Assembly: GCF_005869845.1 (NCBI RefSeq)
Contig: NZ_VAWF01000001.1
Coordinates: 1,178,001-1,242,000, forward strand
From: Fodinibius saliphilus
GTDB taxonomy: Bacteria > Bacteroidota > Rhodothermia > Balneolales > Balneolaceae
Length of the DNA: 64,000 nt
Direction: 5' to 3'
Shown here: positions 35,329 through 45,164 of the stretch, in pieces
How positions within the stretch are numbered: the first letter of the stretch is position 1
Layout of the letters: the number at the start of each line of letters is the position of its first letter
Translations under genes and position numbers: made by a program
Notes under the pieces: generated by a model
Told to the model about the DNA's origin: nothing
The model's database searches: none
The model's input: the letters and a program-made list of their open reading frames with translations, nothing else

Positions 35329-36852
35329 ATGCGCAACATGAACTTACAAATGGAACTTACAAATATTAAGGGTATGAAAGTCTCAGAAGCCTTCTTAGTT
35401 AATACAAAGAATTTTGATACTATCATCAATGCACTGGCAACCTATGACGCTGATGACATTGTAATAGATTCTGATCTGCTTGAACGTCTTGGTTATTCTG
35501 ACCCCAATGACCTGTTGGTTATCCGATTACTTAAAGATTTAAATATCATCAATAACGACGGGAAACCAAGTACTCATTTTAAAGAGTTTCAAAATCCAGA
35601 AACTACAAACCTTGCCTTAGCAAAGGGGCTTACAACAGCTTATGAGGATATCTTTAACAATTATCCTAAGCTTTACCAGTCTAAACCCGATGAAATTAAC
35701 AATGCTTTTCTAGAGGTTTTTAAGAATCACAAAACAGAACTTATTATTAAATACATCTCTAATACCTTTTATAAGATGGTTAACTATGTAGGGGTAAGTA
35801 CGATAACAAAAGCTCTAAATGAAGATACTGACGAAGACTCTCAACCTGTTGAATCAGAAGCAGCTGTACTAACCCAAAACGGATCCTATCGTACTAAAAA
35901 CTTACCTTCTGGTGAAACTATCGGTAAATCTGATGTCGAGGATATTATCAACAGGTTAGCCGGTTCACATAATACCATTGAAGCTAATATCCCCAAAGAA
36001 GGTAAAGCAGATTCAATTTCTGAACAAACTGAGACACCAACGCCAGCACAATCTGTTTCGGAGAACCAAGAAGACCCGGAACCATTCGAAGAATCTTCAG
36101 AAAAAAAGGAAAAGGACGACACAAAAGACAGCAACAGTCAAAACATCGACGATAAGAATCCTATCGATCTGAATATACCACTCAACGAAACTGAAAGAAC
36201 AGAGATAAGTACCAAGAATAGTACTTCAAAACAGAAGTTTGTACAAAAGGCATTATTACGGAAGTCTGATCTCCTGTTTAAAATGAAGCGATGGGAACAA
36301 CTGATTCCAACTCTGGAAGAAATTATTAACCGCTACGACACCAAAAAATATCCCACACTAAAAAAAGAAGTTTCCAAAACAATAATGCGAAGAGCAATAT
36401 CTTTGTTAAAGCTCAATCGCAATGAAAAGGCTCTACCTGCCCTAGACCAGGTCATTAATAGATTTAAAGATTCGGATAACCCCGAACTCTATAACCAGGC
36501 TTCTCATGCTATGCTACATAAAGTGCAACTCCTGGAAAAGACCGGTAATTCTAAAGAATTGCTGCCTCTTTATAATACAATCGTAAATCGTCTTAATGAC
36601 AGTTCTGAAATTCAGATGCTTGAAAAGCTTGATGATATTTATTTAAAACGTTTTGATCTTATTCTTGAATCCAATAACGAGGACGAAATTTTAGATGCAA
36701 GTTCTAAGTTAATTGATCGATTCAAAGGCAGTGGTAAGCATACCGACTATATTCAAAAAGCGATGATAAAGCGAGCCGAAATGTTGGACAACATGAACCG
36801 AGATGAAGAAGCACTGAAAGCCTACAATCAGTTTTTGGGTATGTTTGGATAA
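35329..36852 (+). CDS. DUF5343-TPR protein with acidic linker
   Basis: A 507-residue cytosolic protein in three parts. Residues about 12-160 match the DUF5343 pattern (GKPSTHFKEFQNPETTNLALA, AYEDIFNNYPKLYQSKPDEINNAF), a winged-helix-like domain of unknown role. Residues about 170-300 are a disordered linker rich in Glu, Ser, Asp and Lys. Residues about 300-507 are TPR-like repeats of the LEEIINRYD / LDQVINRFKDSDNPEL kind with about four units. Upstream is a lone receiver protein, so it may be an effector in that pathway. Start could also be Met4. No enzyme motif was found. Confidence 0.75.
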   Translation: MRNMNLQMELTNIKGMKVSEAFLVNTKNFDTIINALATYDADDIVIDSDLLERLGYSDPNDLLVIRLLKDLNIINNDGKPSTHFKEFQNPETTNLALAKGLTTAYEDIFNNYPKLYQSKPDEINNAFLEVFKNHKTELIIKYISNTFYKMVNYVGVSTITKALNEDTDEDSQPVESEAAVLTQNGSYRTKNLPSGETIGKSDVEDIINRLAGSHNTIEANIPKEGKADSISEQTETPTPAQSVSENQEDPEPFEESSEKKEKDDTKDSNSQNIDDKNPIDLNIPLNETERTEISTKNSTSKQKFVQKALLRKSDLLFKMKRWEQLIPTLEEIINRYDTKKYPTLKKEVSKTIMRRAISLLKLNRNEKALPALDQVINRFKDSDNPELYNQASHAMLHKVQLLEKTGNSKELLPLYNTIVNRLNDSSEIQMLEKLDDIYLKRFDLILESNNEDEILDASSKLIDRFKGSGKHTDYIQKAMIKRAEMLDNMNRDEEALKAYNQFLGMFG

Positions 36853-37050
36853 TAGTTCTTGTTTTCTCCCATCTCAGCAATAAAACATCCGACTCCTGTC
36901 GCTCCTCATCTGGGATAATACCCCTATCTCGAAAGGTTTCATAAATAAAGACCTTTTATCATAAGAAAAAAATAAGTCTTAAGTTTTTTTCTTTCCCCGA
37001 TAATCCCATAAACAGAAGACGGGTAGGACATAATACCACCTTATTTCGGT

Positions 37051-37740
37051 ATGATGCACAATATGAAGAAAATGATGAATAAATTGCGTGATATCGTGCG
37101 TACTATAAAAACCAATAGTATTAATATTTCCGCAGCAAGTAATGAACTAAACATTTCATCACAGGAATTATCCAGCTGAGCAAGTGAAACCGAGGAGATA
37201 GCAGAAGCGGCTTCAACTGATATTAGCCGTGGAAGTGAGACTATTTTTAAAACAATTGATTCGATGCAAACTATTGCCGGCAAAATCTCAATTATTGGTG
37301 ATATTGCACGATAAACGAACCTGCTAGCTCTAAATGCAGCAGTTGAGGCAGCCCGGGCAGGCAATCATGGAAAAGGGTTCGCTGTAGTTGCCGAAGAAAT
37401 GCGGGGCCTTGCAGAGCAGAGCCAAGAGGCTGCTGTTGAAATTAATGACCTCTCTGAATCAAGTATGTCGGTAGCTCAAGAATCAGGTCATATCTTGAAA
37501 GAGATGGTACCTAATATTGAAGAAACAACTGATCTCGTTAAGGATATTGCCACCTCCAGTGTGGAGCAAAGTACTGGGGCCGATCAAATTAACGCTTCTA
37601 TACAACAAATGAACGAAGTTTTATAAAAGAATGCTACAACGGCCCAAGAACTCTCTTCCAGCTCCGAAGAGCTAAGTAGCCAAGCTAATCAAATGAAGGA
37701 TATGATAGTTTTTTCAAACTTAATGATTACCCCCCATTAA
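37051..37740 (+). pseudogene. Methyl-accepting chemotaxis protein signalling domain, decayed
   Basis: A single frame encodes the MCP cytoplasmic coiled coil, with the hairpin tip [34 protein letters not shown] and a final EELSSQANQMKDMI. Three stops interrupt it: TGA 37177-37179, TAA 37312-37314 (where intact MCPs have the Gln of [10 protein letters not shown]) and TAA 37624-37626 (a usual Gln position). Two of these are explained by CAA-to-TAA changes. The N-terminal sensor, membrane segments and HAMP are absent. No frameshift is present. The downstream terminator is intact. Confidence 0.88.
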
Positions 37741-37754
37741 GCATAGTAACCCTC

Positions 37755-37789
37755 AGGCAGTGGCAATTGAGTTTGCTACTGCCTTTTTT
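37755..37789 (+). terminator. Strong terminator after the chemotaxis pseudogene
   Basis: AGGCAGT and ACTGCCT close a hairpin with further inner pairing (GCAA/TTGC), followed by TTTTTTA. Confidence 0.85.
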
Positions 37790-37858
37790 ATTGTTGACTG
37801 TTAATGGGATTCCTTTTTTAATAAAGAATGAAATTCACAATAATCAGTAATAATTGCA

Positions 37859-39043
37859 ATGAATATAGATAAGCTTCGAAACCAGACCCCCGGCACTTCT
37901 CATGTGATCCATTTTAATAATGCCGGAGCTTCTTTAATGCCCTCTACTGTTTCTGAATCTGTTATATCCTTTCTCAAAAAAGAAACATTACGAGGTGGAT
38001 ATGAAACTGCAAATAACTACCGAGACCAGATTGACCAAGTTTATCCAGTTATCGCAACTTTCATTAATGCAACTCCCCAGGAAATAGCTCTTCAAGAAAA
38101 TGCAACAATGGCCTGGAATATGGCTTTCTGGGCTATCGATTTTCAGCCGGGGGATCGTATTCTTACTTCAGTATCAGAATATGCCAGTAACTATATTGCC
38201 TACCTAAAGCTTCAAAAAATGATGGATATTTCGGTTGAGGTTATTCCCAATACAGATGCTGGAATGACTTCTGTAGAAGCTCTTTCATCCATGTTGGATG
38301 AAAAAGTTAAGCTGGTGAGTATTACTCATATCCCGACCAACAGCGGGCTTGTAAATTCCGTTGAACAGATTGGCGACATCATTAAGCCCTATTCCTGCCT
38401 GTATTTGGTTGATGCCTGTCAGTCTGTAGGACACTATCCCGTAGACGTAAAGAAGATCGGTTGTGATATGCTTTCGGCAACCGGACGCAAATATCTTCGA
38501 GGCCCCCGGGGAACGGGCTTTCTTTATGTCAACAATGAGATTCTTACTCAGCTAACCCCTCCTTTTCTTGATTTGCACTCTGCAGAATGGATCAAAAAGG
38601 AAGAGTACCGTGTGCGAAATGATGCACGGCAATTTGAAAATTGGGAAACCAACTATGCAGGGGTCATGGGCCTTAAAGAGGCCGTTTCATACGCTACAAA
38701 CTTGGGAATTTCTAATATTTGGAAACGCATTACAACTCTCGCCTCAACTCTCCGTAACACACTCTCTCAAATATCGAATGTATCAGTTCATGATATCGGT
38801 ACAACCCAAGGAGGTATTGTTACCTTTACGATTGATAATATATCGGCTGAATTGATACAACAAAAACTCTCCAGTAATGATATCAATGTAAGCGTCTCGA
38901 GGAAAAGCAGTACGCGACTTGATATGGAACAACGAAGTTTGGATCAGTTAATTCGAGCTTCGGTACATTACTACAATACAGAGAAAGAGATTTCAACATT
39001 TAGCGATGCCGTTCGGGCAATATCTACACAGGCTAACCCTTAA
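37859..39043 (+). CDS. Class V aminotransferase (cysteine desulfurase-like)
   Basis: A PLP enzyme of 394 residues. The pyridoxal lysine lies in SATGRKYLRGPRGTGFLYV, the substrate-side VDACQSVGHYPVD carries the conserved Asp and Gln, and the start has FNNAGASLMP. These fit the NifS/CsdA-like group that also includes isopenicillin N epimerase-like proteins; there is no clear desulfurase Cys loop that I can place, so the reaction (desulfurase, epimerase or lyase) remains open. It converges with the ABC operon, overlapping its last gene by 4 bp. Confidence 0.85.
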   Translation: MNIDKLRNQTPGTSHVIHFNNAGASLMPSTVSESVISFLKKETLRGGYETANNYRDQIDQVYPVIATFINATPQEIALQENATMAWNMAFWAIDFQPGDRILTSVSEYASNYIAYLKLQKMMDISVEVIPNTDAGMTSVEALSSMLDEKVKLVSITHIPTNSGLVNSVEQIGDIIKPYSCLYLVDACQSVGHYPVDVKKIGCDMLSATGRKYLRGPRGTGFLYVNNEILTQLTPPFLDLHSAEWIKKEEYRVRNDARQFENWETNYAGVMGLKEAVSYATNLGISNIWKRITTLASTLRNTLSQISNVSVHDIGTTQGGIVTFTIDNISAELIQQKLSSNDINVSVSRKSSTRLDMEQRSLDQLIRASVHYYNTEKEISTFSDAVRAISTQANP

Positions 39044-40830
39044 GCTGATTTTGAAGTGGGCAACAGCTCATCCTTATATTGTAATTCATACAGCTTGCGA
39101 TAGATACCATCTTCTTTTCCGAGCAACTCCTGATGGGTTCCTGTCTCCCGAATTTTGCCTTTATGCATAACTAATATTTTATCAGCACCCTGTATGGTTG
39201 ATAAGCGGTGAGCAATGACTATGGATGTTCTTCCCTCCATCATTTTATCACAGGCCTTATTAACGACTTCTTCGGTCTCAGAGTCAACACTTGACGTAGC
39301 TTCATCGAGAATTAATATATTGGGATCGTACACCATGGCGCGAATAAAACAGATAAGCTGACGCTGCCCCATCGATATTGATTTTCCCCGTTCAGCCAAT
39401 TCATAGTCAAATGTCCCGGGAAGCTTGTTAATAAAACGATCAGCTTCAATTTGATGAGCTATCTTTTTGACTTTCTCTTCTGAGATATCGGGGTTACCCA
39501 GCGTTATGTTTTCCATGATGGTACCTGAAAATAATGCATTATCCTGGAGTACCAGAGCAAAATTTGTTCGTAATTCATCGAGCTTGATTTCACGAATATC
39601 AACACCATCTAATTTTATAGATCCACTATCGATATCATAGAAACGCAATAATAAGTTAATAATGGTCGATTTGCCGGCCCCTGTAGCCCCAACGATTGCA
39701 ATAGTTTCTCCCGAATCTGCTTCAAAAGCGACTTCTTTGAGAACCGTTTCTTCATCGTTATATCCGAACCAAACATCTTCAAATTGAATACGTCCTTCTC
39801 TATTCTCAATCGTTTTGGGATCTTCCGGATCGGTAATTTCATTTTTAGTATCCAGAATATTGAAAATACGTTCTGAGGATGCCAGAGCTGACTGTAAGGT
39901 ATTAAACTTCTCTGAAAGTCCGCGTATGGGCCTAAAGAAGTCTCGAACATACTGTACAAAAGCGACCAGTATACCAAATGTCACTTCCCCTCCCATCATA
40001 GCACGCCCGCCGCCATACCATATGACTAATGCCATGGCAAGACTTGCTATAATCTCAATGGCCGGCCAAAAAATGGCAAAGTAAAAGATCGTCTCTATAT
40101 AAGCATCTTTATGTCCTTTATTGATCTTACGGAATTTTTTACGCTCGCGCTCTTCCTTATTGAAGAGCTGCACAATAGACATTCCATTGATATGCTCTTG
40201 GACAAAAGAATTAAGACGGGATATTTGGTCCCGTACCTTTAAAAAAGATACCCGTACCTTTGCTTTAAAAAGAAATGTGGCATAAAAAAGTAGTGGTAAT
40301 ACAGAAATAGCAACCAGTGAGAGCTCCCAACTCATGCTGAACATAAAGTAAAGGATAAAAAACAGGCGGAACATATCCCCGATTATGCTAACTACTCCAT
40401 CACTTAGTAGATCACTCAGTGCCTCAATATCACTGGTTGTACGTGTTATAAGTCGACCTATGGGAGTTTTATCAAAAAACTGTACGTGTAAAGACTGTAT
40501 TTTTTCAAACACAGCATTACGCATCTTAAATAACGTACCCTGCCCGAACCAGCGTGTTAAATAGGTGTTGGCGACGAGTAGAAAAAACTCTCCGACAAGG
40601 GCACCAACGAGCAGTATAATGATCCATAGTAAGCCCTCGAAATCCCTGTTTCGGATATAATCATCGATAGCAAGCTGAGTCAGCTTGGGACGTATTGTTC
40701 CCAAAAAGGCGGCACTGAGAGTCAATACAATGCCAAGCAGTACATACCACCGATATGGTCGAATAAATTGATAAAGCCGCCTAATCAGATCCGAGTCAAC
40801 GGCTTTATCATCTTCCTTATTTTTGTTCAC
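39040..40830 (-). CDS. ABC exporter half, BmrD-like (catalytic Glu, degenerate signature)
   Basis: A fused membrane and ATPase half-transporter of 596 residues, with six membrane segments and a C-terminal ATPase. Walker A GATGAGKST is at 381-389 and Walker B ends in LILDE with catalytic Glu510. The signature is ISMGQ (485-489) instead of LSGGQ. The second half-transporter at 42191 has the opposite pattern, which is the known asymmetry of heterodimeric exporters such as TM287/288 and BmrCD. So this should pair with it to export a drug, lipid or peptide. GTG start. It lies 12 bp after rnz. Confidence 0.9.
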   Translation of the reverse strand: MNKNKEDDKAVDSDLIRRLYQFIRPYRWYVLLGIVLTLSAAFLGTIRPKLTQLAIDDYIRNRDFEGLLWIIILLVGALVGEFFLLVANTYLTRWFGQGTLFKMRNAVFEKIQSLHVQFFDKTPIGRLITRTTSDIEALSDLLSDGVVSIIGDMFRLFFILYFMFSMSWELSLVAISVLPLLFYATFLFKAKVRVSFLKVRDQISRLNSFVQEHINGMSIVQLFNKEERERKKFRKINKGHKDAYIETIFYFAIFWPAIEIIASLAMALVIWYGGGRAMMGGEVTFGILVAFVQYVRDFFRPIRGLSEKFNTLQSALASSERIFNILDTKNEITDPEDPKTIENREGRIQFEDVWFGYNDEETVLKEVAFEADSGETIAIVGATGAGKSTIINLLLRFYDIDSGSIKLDGVDIREIKLDELRTNFALVLQDNALFSGTIMENITLGNPDISEEKVKKIAHQIEADRFINKLPGTFDYELAERGKSISMGQRQLICFIRAMVYDPNILILDEATSSVDSETEEVVNKACDKMMEGRTSIVIAHRLSTIQGADKILVMHKGKIRETGTHQELLGKEDGIYRKLYELQYKDELLPTSKSA

Positions 40831-40842
40831 GCTATCGAAGTT

Positions 40843-42105
40843 TTAGAATCGATCGAAATCATCAAATGGAGTACGTGGCGTAATTTGTTTTGGTTTACGC
40901 TGCGAATCATGACTGCTACTGCCACTATTGTTATTTTTCTTATCTTTTTTCTTCTTTTTCCTTCGCTTTTTCCGATCGTCGTTATTACTGCTCTTATCGT
41001 ACTTTTTTCGCGACTTCTTACCAGAATAATTCTTCCGTTTACGGAATCGTTTTTTCTTTTTTCCTTTACTTCGACGTTTCCGTTTTCTCTTGTTGGAAGA
41101 TTTGTTCTTACCGCCTTTATTCTTGTTACCGCCCTTATTATCTATTTCTTTCAGATAAACTTTGGGCTCAATAATGCCTTTTTCATGGGCAGGATCAGTA
41201 AAGATGGGTCGTAATTCAGTAGCAACCCATGTTGGGAAGAAATCATCACGAGCTTCTCGCAGTAAAACATATTCGTTGGTATAACGGGCAGAAAAGTGAG
41301 TAATAACCAGAAGCTTAGTTTTAGCTTCATTTGCAACACGCGCCGCATCTTTTGCAGTAGAATGTCCTGTTTCTTCTGCCTTGTCAGAAAGACTATTACT
41401 GAACGTTGCTTCGTGAAACAATACATTCGTATTTTTACCCAGCTTAACAGAGTTTGGGCAATACTTTGTATCAGTGATATAAGCAAAACTATCACCGGGA
41501 CGAGGATGGCCGACAATATCCATTGATTTCACAACAGTACCATCATCCAGCTCCACATCATTTCCGGCCTTCAACTCTTTATACTGCCAATCTTCGCTAA
41601 TACCCTGTTCTTGTGCTTTTTCGGCATCGACCTTTCCGGGCTTATCTTTTTCCTGAAAGCGATATCCGATACAAAATTTGGTATGGTTGAGGGGGCGAGC
41701 CTCAATATAATATTCTTCTTCATCGACGACTCGTTCTTCCTCAAACCCTTCTTCAACCTCTACATATTCAATAGGATAGTTGAGGTCGATATTGGCAAAG
41801 TCAAAATTCCATTCTACAAAATCCTGTATTCCTTCTGGACCAACAAGGGTTAATTTTCGTTCTCTTCGTTGTAATTGCAGAGTTGACAGTAACCCGATTA
41901 ACCCCGAATAATGATCTGTGTCGAAATGAGAAATAAAAATGCAGTCTATTTGTGAGCGCTTAAGCCCCCCTTGAAGCATTCTCATTTGTGTATTTTCGCC
42001 ACAATCAAAAAGAAAAACACTTCCCTCTCTCCATACTGCCACCGACGAAAGGTGACGGGTTGCTGTGGGTGTTGCTGAGGCAACTCCTAGTGGTACAATA
42101 ATCAT
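40843..42105 (-). CDS. rnz: Ribonuclease Z-like protein with very basic tail
   Basis: A metallo-beta-lactamase-fold protein of 420 residues. RNase Z matures tRNA 3' ends. The exosite-linked RPLNHTKFCIGYRF, the ITDTKYCP metal Asp, HEATF and GHSTAKDAARVA, and the final THFSARY motifs identify RNase Z. Motif II reads SHFDTDH (His60, Asp62, Asp64, His65) in place of the usual SHxHxDH, so one metal ligand is Asp. Residues 323-420 are a tail with about 40 Lys or Arg among its first 70 residues, likely RNA-binding and disordered, ending in TPFDDFDRF. It lies between two ABC half-transporter genes. Confidence 0.88.
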   Translation of the reverse strand: MIIVPLGVASATPTATRHLSSVAVWREGSVFLFDCGENTQMRMLQGGLKRSQIDCIFISHFDTDHYSGLIGLLSTLQLQRRERKLTLVGPEGIQDFVEWNFDFANIDLNYPIEYVEVEEGFEEERVVDEEEYYIEARPLNHTKFCIGYRFQEKDKPGKVDAEKAQEQGISEDWQYKELKAGNDVELDDGTVVKSMDIVGHPRPGDSFAYITDTKYCPNSVKLGKNTNVLFHEATFSNSLSDKAEETGHSTAKDAARVANEAKTKLLVITHFSARYTNEYVLLREARDDFFPTWVATELRPIFTDPAHEKGIIEPKVYLKEIDNKGGNKNKGGKNKSSNKRKRKRRSKGKKKKRFRKRKNYSGKKSRKKYDKSSNNDDRKKRRKKKKKDKKNNNSGSSSHDSQRKPKQITPRTPFDDFDRF

Positions 42106-42190
42106 CTTGGTACTCCTATGTAATTTGGGATTGAATTGCGGTCAAACAATCAATCTTGGGTTCGTTAGTTGAATGTTTACTATTTGGGTG

Positions 42191-43993
42191 TTAAATCTCA
42201 GCCAGCTCTTGTTCTATGAGTTGTTTATTATACATAACTGAGTAACGACCTTCATTTTCTAATAATTCGTTGTGAGTTCCTTGTTCTACAATAGTGCCAT
42301 CTTCTAAATAGTATATGATATCAGCATCTTTTATGGTTGATATGCGATGGCTAATCATTAAGGTTGTACGTCCTTCTAACTCATTCCTTAAATGTTGCAG
42401 AATGGCTTCTTCGGTCTTCGTATCGACCGCACTCAACGAATCATCTAATATAATAATTTTTGGATCCCGAATCAGGGCCCTGGCGATAGCAGTTCTTTGT
42501 TTTTGACCGCCCGACAGGGTTATACCTCGTTCACCTAATATAGTCTCAAATTTTTTCTCAAATTCCAAAATATTGTCCCGAACTTTTGCTTTTTCTGCAG
42601 CTACTTCAATTTCATCCTGCGATGCTTCCTGTGTTCCGAACGCAATATTTTCTCCAATAGTATCAGAAAATAAAAAAGTATCTTGTGGGACGAGACCGAT
42701 ATTTTCTCGTAAAAGCCTGACTGGTATAGACTTAATATTGATACCGTCAATTAAAATTTCACCTTCGGTAACGTCAAAAAGTCTCGGAACCATTTCTACA
42801 AGTGTAGTTTTACCACTTCCGGTACGCCCTACAATAGCAGCGTTTTGCCCTGCCTCAACCTTTAAGTTCACACCTTTCAATGCATATTCATCGGCTTCTG
42901 GGTACTTAAACGATACGTTTCGGAATTCTATTGTGCCCTCAATATCATTTATACCTTGATCAGTTTGGGCGTGGTCTTCAATATCTACCCCTTCAGTCAG
43001 AATTTTATCAATTCTCTTCCACGAAGCCATAGACTGTTGGAAACGATTCACAGTATATCCCAGTGAAGCAACAGGCCATGTCAGGTATGCTACATATACA
43101 ATATACTCCAAGATGTTCCCTACCGTAAGTTGCCCCTCTATCACCAACTGCCCGGCCTTCCAAACTACAATAACAACGGAAAGACCGATCAAGAGATTTA
43201 GTGTAGGATGAAAAAGGGATTCTACCAGATCAAGCCTAAGCTTTTTTTTCCGATATGATTCACTCTCATCTTCAAATCGCTGTTGTTCATACTCTTCCCT
43301 ATTATAAGCTTTAATCAGTCGAACACTGGAAAAGGACTCCTTGGCTCGTCCGGCTATCGTGGAATATTGCTCCTGTATTATGCGAGAATAATCATTGATA
43401 TATCCACTTACCCAATATGCAAAAACAGAAAGAAAGGGAAGCGGTAAAAGGGCCCACATCGTCAACTCAGGGCTAACAATAATCATCATCGTTATGATAA
43501 ACCCCATGCGAGTTAATGTATTTATGGTATACATGTAGGCAGGGCCAAAATACTCACGTACTTTAGAGACGTCTTCAGTAGCCCTTACGTATACTTCTCC
43601 GGAACTGTATTTACTGTAAAACCGCTGGGGAAGCTCCAGCAATTTATCAAAAATATCATTTCGTAAATCAAACTCAATTTTGCGAGATGCAACAATCAGA
43701 GTTTGCCGAGTAGCAAAAAGCAGTATTCCAGACAGTAATACTGCTCCTACCAAGAACAGAGCATTTTTAGCCAGGGGCCAACTTGCTGAACTGTAAAAAA
43801 GTACCCCAACAATACTGTCATACGCCTCTGGTGATTTCTCAAGATCTACCTCCGAAATTTGGTCTACCGTACGACGAAGAAATACCGGTATCCACACCAA
43901 GAAAAAGTTTGATGCGGTAAGAAAGAGCGAACCAAATATAATGGTACCCTTATATTTTTTAAAATAGGTATTAAGTTTTCGAAGAGAACCCAC
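42191..43993 (-). CDS. ABC exporter half, BmrC-like (Asp in Walker B, canonical signature)
   Basis: 600 residues, membrane domain then ATPase. Walker A GRTGSGKT is at 389-396, the signature LSGGQKQR at 493-500, and Walker B ends IIILDD with Asp518 where the catalytic Glu should be. It therefore contributes a degenerate ATP site and an intact signature, and complements the 39040 product, which has the Glu but a degenerate signature. Together they should form one heterodimeric exporter with one consensus and one degenerate site. The start is GTG. It follows the flavoprotein gene by 46 bp. Confidence 0.92.
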   Translation of the reverse strand: MGSLRKLNTYFKKYKGTIIFGSLFLTASNFFLVWIPVFLRRTVDQISEVDLEKSPEAYDSIVGVLFYSSASWPLAKNALFLVGAVLLSGILLFATRQTLIVASRKIEFDLRNDIFDKLLELPQRFYSKYSSGEVYVRATEDVSKVREYFGPAYMYTINTLTRMGFIITMMIIVSPELTMWALLPLPFLSVFAYWVSGYINDYSRIIQEQYSTIAGRAKESFSSVRLIKAYNREEYEQQRFEDESESYRKKKLRLDLVESLFHPTLNLLIGLSVVIVVWKAGQLVIEGQLTVGNILEYIVYVAYLTWPVASLGYTVNRFQQSMASWKRIDKILTEGVDIEDHAQTDQGINDIEGTIEFRNVSFKYPEADEYALKGVNLKVEAGQNAAIVGRTGSGKTTLVEMVPRLFDVTEGEILIDGINIKSIPVRLLRENIGLVPQDTFLFSDTIGENIAFGTQEASQDEIEVAAEKAKVRDNILEFEKKFETILGERGITLSGGQKQRTAIARALIRDPKIIILDDSLSAVDTKTEEAILQHLRNELEGRTTLMISHRISTIKDADIIYYLEDGTIVEQGTHNELLENEGRYSVMYNKQLIEQELAEI

Positions 43994-44039
43994 GGATCAC
44001 CAATCTATTTTCGAAGTAATGCTTGAAACTATAATGATT

Positions 44040-45074
44040 TTATGCAGGTACTTCACTGAATTTATTAATCCAATACTCAGCCAGGTTATAACCTGAGACA
44101 AAAGCATTATCCAGTGAACTGCCCCCAAGATAGTCTCCTATTAACGCAAGTGGAGCCTCTTCCATTTCCAACTCCATAAAATATTCATCGATAGGATTTT
44201 GGGCTTCAAAATACTTCCAGCGATGCAGATAAGAAGATTTAGGCTTTTTTAACGGTGCATTAATAATTGCAGACGCCTCTTCAAGGAGTAATTGTTGTAC
44301 TACCTTATCATCTTTTTGTGCGTGAGAACGGTAAAATTCCGGAGATGAATGAATAACAAATCCGGTACCATCGGCAGATTCACGCTTAGATGATTCATTA
44401 GTGATCAGCCGGATATCACTATTTTCTACTTCAATAGCCTCCCAATCAGGTACAGATCGATCAAAAGTACACGCTAGAGAAATACGTCCATCATAGCGTA
44501 CCTCATTGATATTACGTATAATTTTTCGGGTAGCTGTCCGGTTTTGTACTGTTTGTATGATACCATAAGCTTCAACAGCAGGAGTAGCCACAATGATAGC
44601 ATCACATTCAAAAACGGTTATATCCGTTAAGTTAATCATCCAAGAACGTTTTTTGGCAGCATCAGGCCCGATATAGGTTATTCCCCCGGCCTGTTCTTCC
44701 GATTTGATATCTACCCAGCGACTTAAATCTGTGGCAATAGCCTGGTTGCCCGCTGTGCCAATATAATTCATCTGGGGGTCTGCATTAGGATCAACATCAA
44801 GAATTTCTTTACCGTCATACAAACTAAATTCATCTGTCCACTCAGCAACAGCTGCTTTCTCTACTAGCTCATCAACAAATGTCTTAAAAGTTTGTGAATT
44901 GGCCTTAAAATGCGAAAGACCATAATCCAAGGTTATTTCATCAAGTGTAACTGATCCCAAACGTCCACCAACAGAGCGTTCTTTTTCGATAATTGTAACC
45001 TCATGACCAGCATCAGCTAATCGTTTACCTGCAATTAGTCCTGAAATACTGGCACCAATAATTCCTATAACCAT
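44040..45074 (-). CDS. Renalase-like FAD-dependent oxidoreductase
   Basis: A flavoprotein of 344 residues. The Rossmann motif GIIGASISGLIAGKRLADAG at residues 4-23 is followed by TIIEKERSVGGRLGS, and the C-terminal GDYLGGSSLDNAFVSG contains the second FAD-contact motif seen in amine oxidase/renalase proteins (COG3380). The substrate is not known; renalases oxidise dihydro-nicotinamide isomers. It is in the same direction as the AtuA-family gene (90 bp upstream) and the ABC genes. Confidence 0.85.
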   Translation of the reverse strand: MVIGIIGASISGLIAGKRLADAGHEVTIIEKERSVGGRLGSVTLDEITLDYGLSHFKANSQTFKTFVDELVEKAAVAEWTDEFSLYDGKEILDVDPNADPQMNYIGTAGNQAIATDLSRWVDIKSEEQAGGITYIGPDAAKKRSWMINLTDITVFECDAIIVATPAVEAYGIIQTVQNRTATRKIIRNINEVRYDGRISLACTFDRSVPDWEAIEVENSDIRLITNESSKRESADGTGFVIHSSPEFYRSHAQKDDKVVQQLLLEEASAIINAPLKKPKSSYLHRWKYFEAQNPIDEYFMELEMEEAPLALIGDYLGGSSLDNAFVSGYNLAEYWINKFSEVPA

Positions 45075-45164
45075 GTAATCGGAAGTTGTTTTAAGCCGTT
45101 TAAATTAAGACTGCGTAAAATCCAAAATATTACGGCAAATTTCTAAGTTATTTGTAATGTATTT

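Noticed and set aside
40768-41214. Plus-strand frame of 148 codons that looks like a multi-pass membrane protein
   Set aside because: It is the antisense of the Lys/Arg-rich tail of RNase Z; AAA and AAG codons read back as Phe and Leu. The minus-strand gene is real.
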